Shown: piece after piece, positions 45,646-57,600 of the stretch
How the letters are laid out: every line of letters starts with the position of its first letter
How positions within the stretch are numbered: position 1 is the stretch's first letter
Source of the DNA: Eudorina sp. 2006-703-Eu-15
Taxonomy: Eukaryota > Chlorophyta > Chlorophyceae > Chlamydomonadales > Volvocaceae
Direction of reading: 5' to 3'
NCBI GenBank assembly: GCA_003117195.1
Contig: BDSI01000009.1
Span: 1,408,501-1,472,500, forward strand
DNA length: 64,000 bases
Notes under the pieces: generated by a model
Seen by the model: only the letters and a program-made list of their open reading frames with translations
The model's database searches: none
Told to the model about the DNA's origin: nothing
Position numbers and translations under genes: made by a program

Positions 45646-48600
45646 CTGCCTCGGCTGTTGCGGGCGGTGAGGCGGCGGACCGGGGCACGGGGCTGGATCG
45701 TGTGACGGCGCTGGTGAGGGGGAGCGGGCGGGGAGAGGCCGGGTCGGCGATGGGGGGGCCCGGGCGGGGAGAGGCCGGGTCGCCGGTGTCGGTTGCGCGC
45801 AGGCGGCTGGGCGGCTGGAGAGACGCAGTCGGGCGGTCTGCGGCGGGAAGGGTGTGCGCGGCAGCAGGCAGTGGGGCAGTGGGGCAGAGAGACGGAGGGG
45901 GTGGGTGGATGGGCGGAGGTGAGCCGGGGCCACAATCGTCCGGGGCATGAGCGCACCTAAGCAACCCAACTGCGTGTGCCAGCGCCGGCAACAAACAACC
46001 GCGGCGACTGTCCGGAACGGCATTTTGACGGACCAGGCAGACAGAAGCGCCCGACAGCCGGCTACGCCCTACCTAGCCTGCACCACGCCACCACGTTACG
46101 GCTCAACGTGCGACACACGGCCCATTGCCCCTCTAAAGAGGAGGACTGCTCGCTGCAGGTCGAGGCTGCCAGCCTCTCCGCCCCCATGTCTACAAACTTT
46201 CGGTCGCCGTACCCTAGCAAAGCGGCCTGGAAGTACCGGAACACCCCAAGCTGCCCAGTTCCGCTGCCACCTCCTCCGCCGGGCCCGCTGCCTCTCCGCA
46301 CACCCACCTGAGATCGATCGGCGAAACCGCAACGGAACACCAAACCGATAACCACCGCCCCGCCCCTGCCGCACCTGCCCTCAGCCCGGGCGATCCGGGC
46401 AAAGTCGTCGCCGACTTGGCTGCGGCCGCCGCCTGGCGCCACTCCTTGAGCACCTCGATGCCCGCCGGCTTATCCACCAGCGTCTGCAGACAGGTGGCGC
46501 GCACCCACACACCCACACACAAGACTTTTTGGTGAGAAACACACACGACGTTTTGCTTGCAGGTAGGTACATTTCGATAACACCGCCAGTGTCAGGCCCG
46601 GTCAGATATGTAACACACACACACACACACAAGGCTCCGTTTTCTTTTATACACGTACAGTTTCTTTTTTCACACGCACACGGTAACGGATATTGGTCCA
46701 TCTCGTCGGGTTCAATTCAACACCCCGGCGGGTCTGACCTCTCAAAACCCTAGACGCCACCCCACCCCATCCACCCCCACACCACGCCAGGGTCAGGTCG
46801 GCCTGACCCAAGGAAGGAGAGCTCCCGATCTGCGGCTGAGGTGGGTCGGGTCACTAGTCTCGGTCCCGTCTCGGTCCAAGGACCAGCGCCCAGCAGCCCG
46901 GAAGGGCAACTGACACCCACCCACCTGCCCCGCCTTGGCCCCCGCCATGAGCCTGGCCGCCCGGTTGACCAGCGCCCCGAAGTAGTCGGCTCGCCCGGTG
47001 GTGGCGTGGGGCACCACGGACAGCGGCACGCCCGTGAAGATACCCACCTTGGCGCGGAAGCCCCTGGGCGGGGGTCACATATAACAGTGCGGCGGTGCAG
47101 GTGCGGGTGACGGGGCCGATGGCGCGCGCAGGGCAAGGGGGGTGGGGGCGCGGGGGCGTCATTCGATGGGCGAGAGCCCCCAAGAGCATAGAGCAACAAC
47201 ACCGCAAACGTCCACCGCCACTTGGAACAAGCCCATGTTTTGGCCGGCGTGGCTGTTGTCACCGCTTCTCCCCTCCGTTCCGGATTTGGATCCGGATCTG
47301 GATACTCGCACGCACGCACGCGCGCACCCCTGCCCTGCCTGCCTGATCCAAACACGCCCGCCCACCGTACCTGAGCAGCGGCCGTCCGTCCGGCGACAGC
47401 AGCTGCCGCCCCTCCGGGTGCTCCTCCAGCAGGTCCGTCGGCCAGTCCGCATGCAGCAGCCATTCGTGCAGCGCCAGCGCCACCTCCGCGGCGACCCGTG
47501 GGCCGGTGCACGCCACCATGAAAGTGCACTCGTACTCCTGACATTCGTACGCCCCAAAGATCTGCAGTACTTCCCGTACCGCCGAGCAGAACACCGCGCC
47601 GCTGCGCTCCGCCACCGCGGGGCTGGCGTTGGTGACGGCCGAGTAGCCAGCGGGCTGAATGAACATGAGGGACAGGCGGGGGAAGGTGGGCGCCTGGCGG
47701 GGCGCGCAGACCGCCAGCGCCTGCGGGCGGCGGGGGCGGGAGAGGCGGGGGCGGGAGCGACAGCGGGGGCGGCGGAGGCGGGGGCGGCGGCTCACAGAAT
47801 GGGTTACAGGACGGAGGCGGTGGATGCAACCGCTTTGAATGAGCGCGGCGGTGACTGGACGGCGCAGGGAGGAGAGGATGCGCGGCGTCGGGTGTTGCTC
47901 TGTTGCATGGCAGCCCGTCCGATTATTGCTACAAACCCGAATCCAACCGATACCAACGGAACCAGACCCAACGGAACCCCAACAGAAAACCGACAGATTT
48001 CTGGCCCGGCGGGCCCCAACGGGAATTGTTGCCCACCTGCGCCGCGCCGGGCGCGTCAAAGAAGCTGGGGGAGAGCTGCACCTGCGACTTGAGCGGCGGG
48101 TGGCTGGCGGCCCGGTGCTTCAGGTGCGCCGGCACGATCTGAATGACCTGGGGAGGAGCGAAGGACGCACCCGGGGCGGGGAGGTGGGGGGTGAAAAGGG
48201 GATATAGGAAATTGGTAGACATATTTTATTCTGCGCTGCTGCCAGGGGAAAAGGGGAGAGCACCGGACGGGGCGCCGCGGGTTTGGGTGTGGGGGCAAGT
48301 GGCAGAGCGGGCACACATCCCCGACATTTTTCCATTGGCACAGAGAGGCACGCAGCGAGGCAATCCGATCCATGGGACCGGAATCACGCCCAGAGCCCCC
48401 CGCAGGAACAAGGACCGAACCGGGACAGGCAGACAGGTGCTGCGTGCAGGCAAGGCGGCGCGGCAGAAACTCCCAGCACCTGTACTGTTGAGCAACCTGC
48501 GCGGACTCGCATAGCGCCGTCCGGAGGGGACGCGACCCTGTTCAATGCAAGGGACCTCTACCGGCCAAATCCGTCCGCGCGGGCCCCCTCCCTCTCGCGC

Positions 48601-51600
48601 GCTTCCAATGCCGCCTCCTCCCCCTCCACCCCAACGCCCCCCCAACGCCGCGCAGACCCACGTGGCGCCGCGTACCTGCACTCCGTCGTACAGATCGCCG
48701 TACGCGGGTCCCAGGGCGGAGATCTTGAGGCGGTGCACCCCCATGTCGATCACGATCAGCGAGTGGCTGGTGCTGCGGGGGGACGCGCCCAGGATGCTGG
48801 AGGCGGTCCGGGCAATGAGTCCAGGGGGGCCGACGGGGCTGGCGGAGGCGGACGAGCTGGCCACGACGGCGGCGGCCGACGCGTCCTTGGGCGGCGCCGC
48901 GGCGGCGGCGGCGGCGGCGGTGGCGGCGGGGGTTCCCCGGAAACGGAGCCGGGAGAGGGTCCGGATGGAGGCGTCCACCCCGACGGCCAGCGGCGCGGCG
49001 GCAGCGGAGCCGCCGGGCGACAGCAGCCGCGCCGCGCGGCGTGCGGAGACGCTGCAGGGGTGGGGCAAAGAGCCGAGCGGGGGCGACGGTGAGGTTGGGG
49101 AGGCACTCAGCGGGGACAAGGCCCGCCATCCATCCGCCACCGCGCCATCGGTCCGCACTACACACCCGTCCTACGTTGCTCCACACAACTACTGCCGTAC
49201 AACACATTTCAACGGCGACGTCTACCAGCCCGACCACTGCTACCGGGTTCGACCCTCCGCCCCTGTCGCACCAGACGGCCGCAACCCCCACCCAGTGTAT
49301 CGGCATCCCCGGGCACCGCGTTGCGACCGCAGCATGCGGGGACGCATCGTCGCCCTGGCGATGGGTCGGACCTGCCCAAAGGGCCGCAGAACCAGCCCGC
49401 GCCTGGCTGGCTCGGCGCACCTGTTTATGAAGGCCCGTTTCGTTCCCCGCTCCTTGCCAGTCGCGCCGGACGCAGACGAAGAACCCCTATGAGGGGTGCC
49501 CCCCGGCGAAGACGCCGGTGCCGACGCCGACGCCGGCACCTCCGCCCCCACAGAGATCGTAATCGTGCCGCCGCCGCTGCCGCCGTCCGCGGCACCGCGG
49601 CCGCTGACGGCGCCGCTGTTGCTGCGCCCGCCGTCGCCAACGTCGTCCGGGGCGCACAGCTCCGCCTCCGCCGCCGCGGCCTCCGCCGCCGTTGGCAAAG
49701 CCAAGGCCGCCGACGCCGACGCCGACGCGACCGACCGCGCCGGCGACGACTGCACCGCCGACGTCGAGGACGTGGGCGCCTTGGCCGGTGTCGCCGCGCG
49801 GGACAAAGCTGCCTGCGAGAGCGACCCCCGGGCCGTCGCGGCGGCGGCGGCGGCGGCGGCGCCGCCGCCGATGCTGCCGCCGCCGCGCGTCTCCGAATCA
49901 TCGCCGTGGTCCTGTTCCGTCGCCCTCATGGCCCGGCGGCTGCGGCCCAGCAGCTCCAGGCCCTGTCGGAGGCTGCTGGAGGGCAACCGGTGCAGCAGAT
50001 CGGCGAGCAAGCCCCGAGGGATGATCCCGCCGATGCTGCCCGAGTTGCCAGTCGGGGCCAAGCCGTCGCCACCGCCTCCGCCGCCGGGCGGCGCCTGCAT
50101 CCGCGAGCGATCGCGCCGCAGCTGCGAGCGGGTGTGCGCATTGGGCTGCTGGTGGGGCTGCTGGGATGGCGAAAGGTGCGGGAGCTGGGTGGCGTCACCG
50201 GGGCGGCCCGGGGACGGGGAGCCGGCGCTGTCTCGGCGGCCGGCGGCGGGCCTGCCACCGCCGCCGACGCTACCGCCGCCGCCGACGCTACCGCCGCCGA
50301 CACCGATGCCGCCGATGCTGCCGCCGGCGTCGTCCGAGTCTGCGCCTTGGGCCTGCACGGAAAGGAGCGTTGTACAGCAGGGCCATGTACGGCATTCAGT
50401 GGATGCAGAATGACTGGGGCTTGGAACCCCGGCGGGAGCGCCGCCTAATGATCACGTGGGTGTGTTTAGAGAAGAGACCCCGCCCGACCACAACCCATAT
50501 ATTGGTGCCTGGACCCAAACCAGGCACCAATATATACTTTCCATAGTAACCTGCATACGAAAAAACATCAAATCAACAACGGAAAAAAGGAGCCGCGCCA
50601 CCACCGGTCCAGCATGCAAACAAAAGCAAGACCCGGCCGGGAGGCGGCAACCCAGCAACGCCCGAAACGCATTGCGTGGGTGTGTATAGAGAAGAGACCC
50701 CGCCCGACCCAAACCAAGGACCCATACACTTGCGTGGGTGCGTCTGTGTGTCTGTGTGACTGTGTGTATTAACGGTCTGGCAGAGCAGGAGGGCGTGGCA
50801 TGCCAGGGGCGCAGCTCACCCCCAAGAATTGCCCGTATGCCACACCACCGGCCCCGGCCCGTAATTAGCACAATGATTTAGGCGCATAGTAAGGCCAAAG
50901 GCGTGCGCGCGCGCGTGTATGTGGATGCAGCGGCTGGTGCTGCTGCTGGTGCTGCTGCTGTTGCGGCGGCTGTCACTCACAATGGACAGGTCCAGGGCCT
51001 CCTTCGCGGCCCGGTTGGCGGTGGAGCCCATCGCCTGCAGCCCCATGGTGGACCGCAGCGCCAGGAAGCGGGGGCCGGCACCGCCGGGATGCGGAGGCGG
51101 CACCGCCGGCGCCGCCGGCGCGCCGCTGACCATCGCCGCCGCCGCGGCTGCCGCCGCCGCCGCGGCGACGGCCGCGGCGCCGCCCGCGCCCGACAGTCGG
51201 ATGGACGCCGTCGTGGGGTCCACCACCAGCCGCATGGAGGGGTGGGCGGTGGGCTCCAATTGCAGGGCCGCGAGCCGGGCATGCTCGTGGGGGTCGACTG
51301 CCGGGGGGAGGGAGGCGTATAGGAAATTGGTAGACATATTTATGGGGGCAGGGGGAAGGGGGAGGGGAAAGATTATATGAGAAACGACACGGGACAAACG
51401 CAGGACAATCAGGAAGGGGCGTGGGAGGACGGGCTGGGTGCCTGGGGACCAATTATGACACATCGTGCCTGGCGGGCCTGGGAAAATAAGCGGCGCAAAC
51501 CCTGTTGTCGATTGCATGCTGTGCCGTCGCCGTCTCGAGAGCGGCGGGCCGCAGGGCACGCGGCCTCGTCCACAGTCCGCGCTGTCGTACCGTACGGTCC

Positions 51601-54600
51601 CGCACCTCCGTCAAGTTCGCCGTACATATCCCCGAGGCCGGCCTCGCTCGGCCGCCAGACGTGGTCGACGACGCCTGCCAGCCGCATGTCCAGGGCCGGC
51701 GGCGCCGCCGAGATCGCGGACGGCCCCGTCAGCTCCTCAGTGGCACCTCGCGCCGCCGCCGCCGCCAGCGCCCCGCGGGGCATCTCCAGCTCCCCGGGTG
51801 CCGCGCCTCCGCTGCCGTACTCTGCCGGCCCGCCGGCCCCGTTGGATACCGCCGGCAGGAAAGCCAGAAGGCCCTGGGGTACGGCGGCGTACGGCACCGC
51901 CGGCGAGTGATATTGCTGAGGGTGCGGCTGCTGGTGAGTACCCCGGTGGGCCGCAAACGCATGGGCTTGTCGGCTGATGTGCTCAGGGCCGGTGGTGACG
52001 GAGCGGGCCCACTGCAGCGACGCGGTGCCGGCGGCGGCGGCGGCGTTGGCGCCGCTGGCGGCGGCGGCGGCGGCGGCGGTGTCCCAGCCGCCCCATACGC
52101 CGGAGACGCCACCGCCTGCGGAGCCCGCATGCGGCCCGGAGGCGGGCACAACCGGTGAGCGCCAGCCCTCGAGCAGCGGCGGTGACGTCTGCGGGTGCCC
52201 CAGTGAGTGCGGGCGAGAGGCCTGGGAGGCGAAGGCGGTGACGTGGACAGGGGCCATTGGGGCCATCGCGCCCAGCCGCAGGCTCGGGTTGGCCCCGGCG
52301 GCGGCGACGAAGGCGCCGCGGACGCTCACGTCATCGGTGTACGACAGCGGCTGGTCCGCCTGAGGCGGCCACTGAGGCAGCTTGGACGGTGGCGGCGGCG
52401 GCGGTGCCGCCGCCGCTGCCGCATGGGTTTGAGAGAACAAAGCGGCCTCCATCCACGAGGGCATTCGGATCTGACCCATGGACCGCGCCGCCGCCGGGGA
52501 AGGAGCAGCCCCCCGGTACGACTGCGGTTGGTGCTGATGGTGCTGTAGCAGCAGCGGCGGCGGCAGCGACTGCGGGTGCTGCTGCTGCTGTTGCTGCATC
52601 AGGCTCTGCAGATGAGACACCGGCCTGGGCGCCGCGACGAAGGCATGGACGCTGGCGCTGCTGTGGCTGTGGCTGCGGCCCCCGCCAGCGTTGCTCGGGT
52701 CGCCGTCGATGGCGCTGCCGAAGGCGGCGACGCCCAAGGCCGCGGTGGTGGCGACGGTGATGGAGGCCGGACGCGGCGGCAGCGGCGGCGGCGACGGGTT
52801 CCCCGTCAATTCGTCCACCGGGCGGCAGGCCGCGGTGGACATGCTGGCCAGCCGGTGCAGCTGGGGTTGTTGTTGTTGTTGCTGCTGCTGCTGCTGCTGT
52901 GGCGGCTGCTGCTGCTGCTGTACGTATTGCTGCTGCATGTGTTGTTGCTGCAGGTGTTGCTGCTGCGGCTGTGGCGGCGGTGTCTGTTGGTAGGGCATGG
53001 AGGGTTGGTGAGTGGGGCCGGCGGCGCCGGAGCGGTGCACCGCCCTCTCCCCCCGCCGGTGGCTCGGGTCTTCACCGCCGGCCCCGCCGCCAGCCGTCAA
53101 GTCCCCGCTGCCACCTCCGCCGCTGCCGCCGGACCGGCCGCTCGCCAACCCGCTGGACGTCTGTGGCACCTGCGGTGCGGCCTGGGAGGCGGCAAGGTCC
53201 GACAGGACCTCCATCTGGAACACGGCGTCGGCCGTACTGCCGCCGCCGCCGCCGGATTCCGCCAAGGCGGCGGCAGCGAAGGCCATCAGTTGCGAGTGCG
53301 CCGCGCGCCGGGGGCTAGAGAAGGCGGACAGGTCCAGGGAGAGGCGCTGCCGGCTCGCGGCGCCCCCGTGTGGAGTCGACGCAGGCTGCTGGAACTGCCA
53401 CGCGGAGGCCTGGCCGGGCGGCGCACCAACACCGGGCGGCGCGTCGGCGGTGCGGCGGCCCAGCTGTGCGGCCGGCAGCGGCGCCGAGGGCCCGGCGGCG
53501 GCGGCGGCGCCGCCGCCAGGTCGTCCGCCGGCCTGCCCGACGGCACTGTCGTCCTCCCACTCGCTGGCCTCCGCCACGGGCCCGGCCGGGATGCGGACGA
53601 CCTGGCTGTCGGCCCGCGTCGTGTCGGCGGAGCCCGCCCGCTCCGCGGAAGCGTTTCCCCTCGCCGCCGCCGCCAGGGATGCCGGGCCCACCGAGCCGAT
53701 TGCGCCGCCGTGACCGCCAAGTTCAGGCGAGCAGCGCTCCTCGGGGGCGGCTGGTGACGGCAGCGCCGGAGGCGGCAGCCAGGCCGATGATGACGGCGGC
53801 GGTGAGCCTGCCGCACGTTGCGGCGCGGGAGGTGGTGGTGCAGCACCGGGGGCCTCGCTGGCGATGCCGTAGCTGGCGGCCGGCGCCGCATGGTGTCGAG
53901 CGGCCGCTGTCGGCGCCACCGCCACCGCCGCCGCCGCGGCCGCCGCCGGGACGGGGCCGCCACGCCGCTCCGCCAGCTCCAACGCGGCGCCCGTCACCGC
54001 GCGGCGGAACAGCGCGGCGCTCTGCGACAGCGGCCGCCCAGTCGCATGCTGCTGCTGCTGCTGCTGCGGCGGCGGCTGGTCGCCTTGCCCTGCCTCCGTC
54101 AGCGGTGCAAATTGCGCAGTCCCTGATTGGGCGCGCACGGCGGAGGGCGGCCTGCTGCTGCCGGGGCTGCCGCCGCCGCCGCCGACGCCGGGGAGGTCCA
54201 ACGTGTCGGAGGCGCGCTGCGACGCCGGCTCCCCCAGGATCAAGGATGCCTGACTGAGTGCTGGCGGGCCGCCTGTTGAGGCCGTCACGCTGGCGAGCGT
54301 ATCTGCGGCACGGAAAAGGGAGCGCCGGCGCCAGGGCAGTACGGCAGTACGGGAACGGCCGGCCGACAGTCGGCGGAGGGGTACGGCCAAGGTGACACGT
54401 TTCGGTGGCAGGAGACCCCCAAGGTTATCCAGGCGCTTCTCACACCGACACGACGGCAAACGCGGTGTTGCGGGACTCTTACGAAGGCAGCCTGTCACGG
54501 CCCAGGCCGTCTGACGGTGGACCCCGCTCCTGCCTTTCGGCCCCACCCATGCCCTGAATGACATCCCCGCCGCGGGCCACGGCCACCGCCGGCCTCCGCC

Positions 54601-57600
54601 ACCAGATTCCCCGAGGGGGCGAGGGTGTGCCCTTCCGACGCTCTCTTCCGCTGGGCGGTGCATCTCCCCCTCATGGACCCTTAAAGCCACCCTCCACCCC
54701 GCGTGGTTCCTGCCTTCCTGTCCTCCCCGCCTCAGGCCGGCACAGCTGGCCACGTGCCCCCCTGTCCTTGGTGGGCGAGCTTGTTGCTGAAACGTTCAAA
54801 CCCCTCCCCATACACCGGCGTGTGTCTGACTTGCCTCTCCTAGCGAACCCTTCACACCCCGCCCGTGCTCCAGAGCAGGGCCATTCGCACTCACCCAGGG
54901 AGGTCAACAGCTGGCGGTAGGCGCTGCTGGTGCTGGGCGGCGACCCCGGGGGCCCAGCCAGGTCGACCGCCGCCGCCGCCGCCGCCGCCGTCAGCGCACC
55001 CTCGGGCAGCGGCGCCGGCGGCAGCGACGCTGGCCTTGCCGCCTGCATCGCCAGCCGCTGCATCTGCATCTGCAAATTGTGCGGCGGGACCGGCTGCGGC
55101 GCGGCGGGCGGGCCAAGTCCTGCCGCGCCGTAGACGCTGGGGTACTGCAGAAACGACCGGAAGGAGAAGGTCTCGCTCACATGTGTGCCGCCCGCGCGTA
55201 CGACTGTATCGTACGCGGCCGCCGGCTGCAGCGACGGCCCGTGCGACAGACCCGCCCGCGCCACCACCTCCAACGGCAGCGCGTCGCGGCCGCCGCCGAG
55301 CTGGTCACCGTACGCCGCCGCCGCCCCAGCCCGTACGACAGTTTCCGTCGAGGGCAAAGAAGTCAACGGCCGTGACGAGTGCCCCGACTGGGGCCCACTG
55401 CGCTGCTCCACATCCGGAATGTCGGATAGTGGCGACGGCGGCGGCGCCGGCGGCGCCGCCGCCGCCACCGCCGCCATCGCCGCTGTCAGCGCTGCGGTGG
55501 ACGGTGACCCGGCGCCGCCGCCGCCGCCACAGATCGCCAGCAGGGACATCTGGCTTTGGGAGGAGCCTTGACCTATGGGGTTGGAAAGCGCGACCCCCGA
55601 ACTGGAATGCGCCGCCACCGCCTCCCATGCGCTTCGAGATATCATCGCCAGACCAGCCGGCCCCTGCGAGGCCTTCCCGGCGCGGACGCTGGCGCCGCCC
55701 ATCGCCTGGCGGGAGTTTACACTGGGCGTCGCCGCCGCCGCCGCCGCCGCTGCTGCGGCCGCTGCGGCCGCCGCCGCTGCGGCCGCGGGGAAGCTTGTTG
55801 TCGAAGTCTGCTTCAGCGGCGGCGCAGCCTGGAAGCTGTTGCGACGCGGCACCAGCACCGCCGCGGATGCGCCGCGACGGATGTTGCCGTACCGCCGTGG
55901 CTGTCGCGGCCCCTGACCAGCGCCGACGCCGCCACCTAGAGTGCTGACGCTGGAGGACCCCGGCGGCGGCGCCGCCGCCGCCGCCGCCTTCGACGGCGAC
56001 GGCCGCAGCACGCTCTCGCTCGCGAAGCCGTCGGAGAGCAGCTGCAGCTGCTGCAGGGTCACGCCGTCGGAGCTCAGCAACGGGACTCGACGCGCGACGG
56101 CGCCGCCGCCGCCGCCGCCGCCCCGCGACTGCAGCGGCGGCACCGGCTGCAGCAGCTGCTGAATTGGCTGTAGCAGCTGGGGCCGCTGCGGCGACCGCGG
56201 CACCTGCACCGACTGCACGTGCAGCTGCAGCGGGGACTGAAACGCCTGGGTGGACCCCTGAGACAACAGTTGCCCTTGTGGAACTGGCTGCTGCAGCAGT
56301 AGCGGCAGCGACGGCACGGTCGCAAGCATGCCGACGGCCGCGGCGGGCGGCAGCGCGGCGGCATGCATAGGAGACGGCGGCCGGTCGGGATCCGGCAGGG
56401 GGGTGAAGCTGCCGTCCTCCACGTGCTGCGCTCTGATGATGTCTGGGAAACGGTGGAGCAAGGGTTGGAGAGAGGGGGCCGCGGGGCGGGGGCACACGGG
56501 CGGGCGGACTGAGAGGCACGGGCGTGGGGACGGGGACACCCCACACATCGGAGGCGATGGGAGAACCGAAAGGGTCAGACAGGGGGCTCGGGAGGGCGTT
56601 GACCGTGCACAGCCCCCTCGTCCCCCCCGAGCTCAGACACCGGCCCGCCGCGAGGAGGGCGCCTCACGACGGCCGTGGAGAGCCACGAGACCCGTCACCC
56701 GTCCCTCATGCCCCCGCCGGGTCGCCTGGCGCATCCCTCTTCCCCCCCAAGCTTCCCTTGCATCGTCGCGCTGGTATACTGTGTATTCACTGCGCTGACT
56801 GCCAGCGACTGCCAGCGCGGTTATTACACAGTTTGGCATCGCGACAAATGTCCACTATCACGTCACGTCTATCAACTCGCACCGGCACCGTGATCAGAGC
56901 TTCCCCGCCGCCGCCTACCCGCCAGCTCCTGCACCTCGCTTTCCTCCACGTCCAGCTCCTCGAACTTGTTGTGGATTCCCTTGAACGTCACCGGTTCCAA
57001 CAGCACCTGCCCGCCGGACCCGAGCTCCGCGATGCCCGTCGCCAGCCGCAGTACGGCACCCGTGTACTGCATCCTCCGCGTCACCGGGTGCTCCCGTACC
57101 GCCGACGGCGCACCCGTCGCGATGCCCATGCGCACCGACAGGCCCTTGAACAGCACCAGCAGCGGCGCGCCGTCGGCGGCGGGCTCGCCGCCGGCGCCCG
57201 GCGGCCGCGCCGTCGGCGCGGCGGCGGTGGGCACCAGCGGCCTGGGTCTGCAGAGCGGGTGCTCCAGCAGCAGCGGCGGCCAGTCCAGCTTGAGCAGCGC
57301 GGACTGCAGCAGCAGCGCCCACCGCACCGCGTCCACCGGCTCGTGGAAGGCCACCAGGAAGGCGTCGCCCTCGGTGGTGACCTGCGCACGCGCAGGCGGA
57401 CACGCACCCAGGCGCCCAGGCGGGGTCTGTGAGCGCAAGAAATACACGCACATCCGACCCGCCCGCCCGCAATGCGGGCGCACAGCGAGGACACCCGCCC
57501 GCCATGAGCGCGTGAGTTTTGGGAGTACTGAGCCGCGTGCGTTCAGCTGCCCGACCGTGTGTAAGAGAAAACAGGCCGTGTGTTTAGAGAAGAGACCCGC

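Larger units (their letters stand above)
48770..56442 (-). other. cyclase gene: giant low-complexity insert within the first cyclase domain
   Basis: Exons 56442-54895, 54302-51606, 51297-50981, 50352-49421 and the first part of 49051-48676 encode about 1,900 residues. They are dominated by Ala, Gly, Ser, Pro and Gln, with poly-Ala (near 55735-55790), poly-Gln (near 52864-52975) and Gly runs. I recognise no domain in it. Reading frame is kept through all splice junctions, so it is translated rather than intronic. Confidence 0.75.

Noticed and set aside
46062..46374. Extra cyclase exon containing a hydrophobic GVFRYFQAALLGYG stretch
   Set aside because: Its frame does not match the phase of the preceding exon; the exon at 46483-46375 joins directly in phase to 45645-44492.
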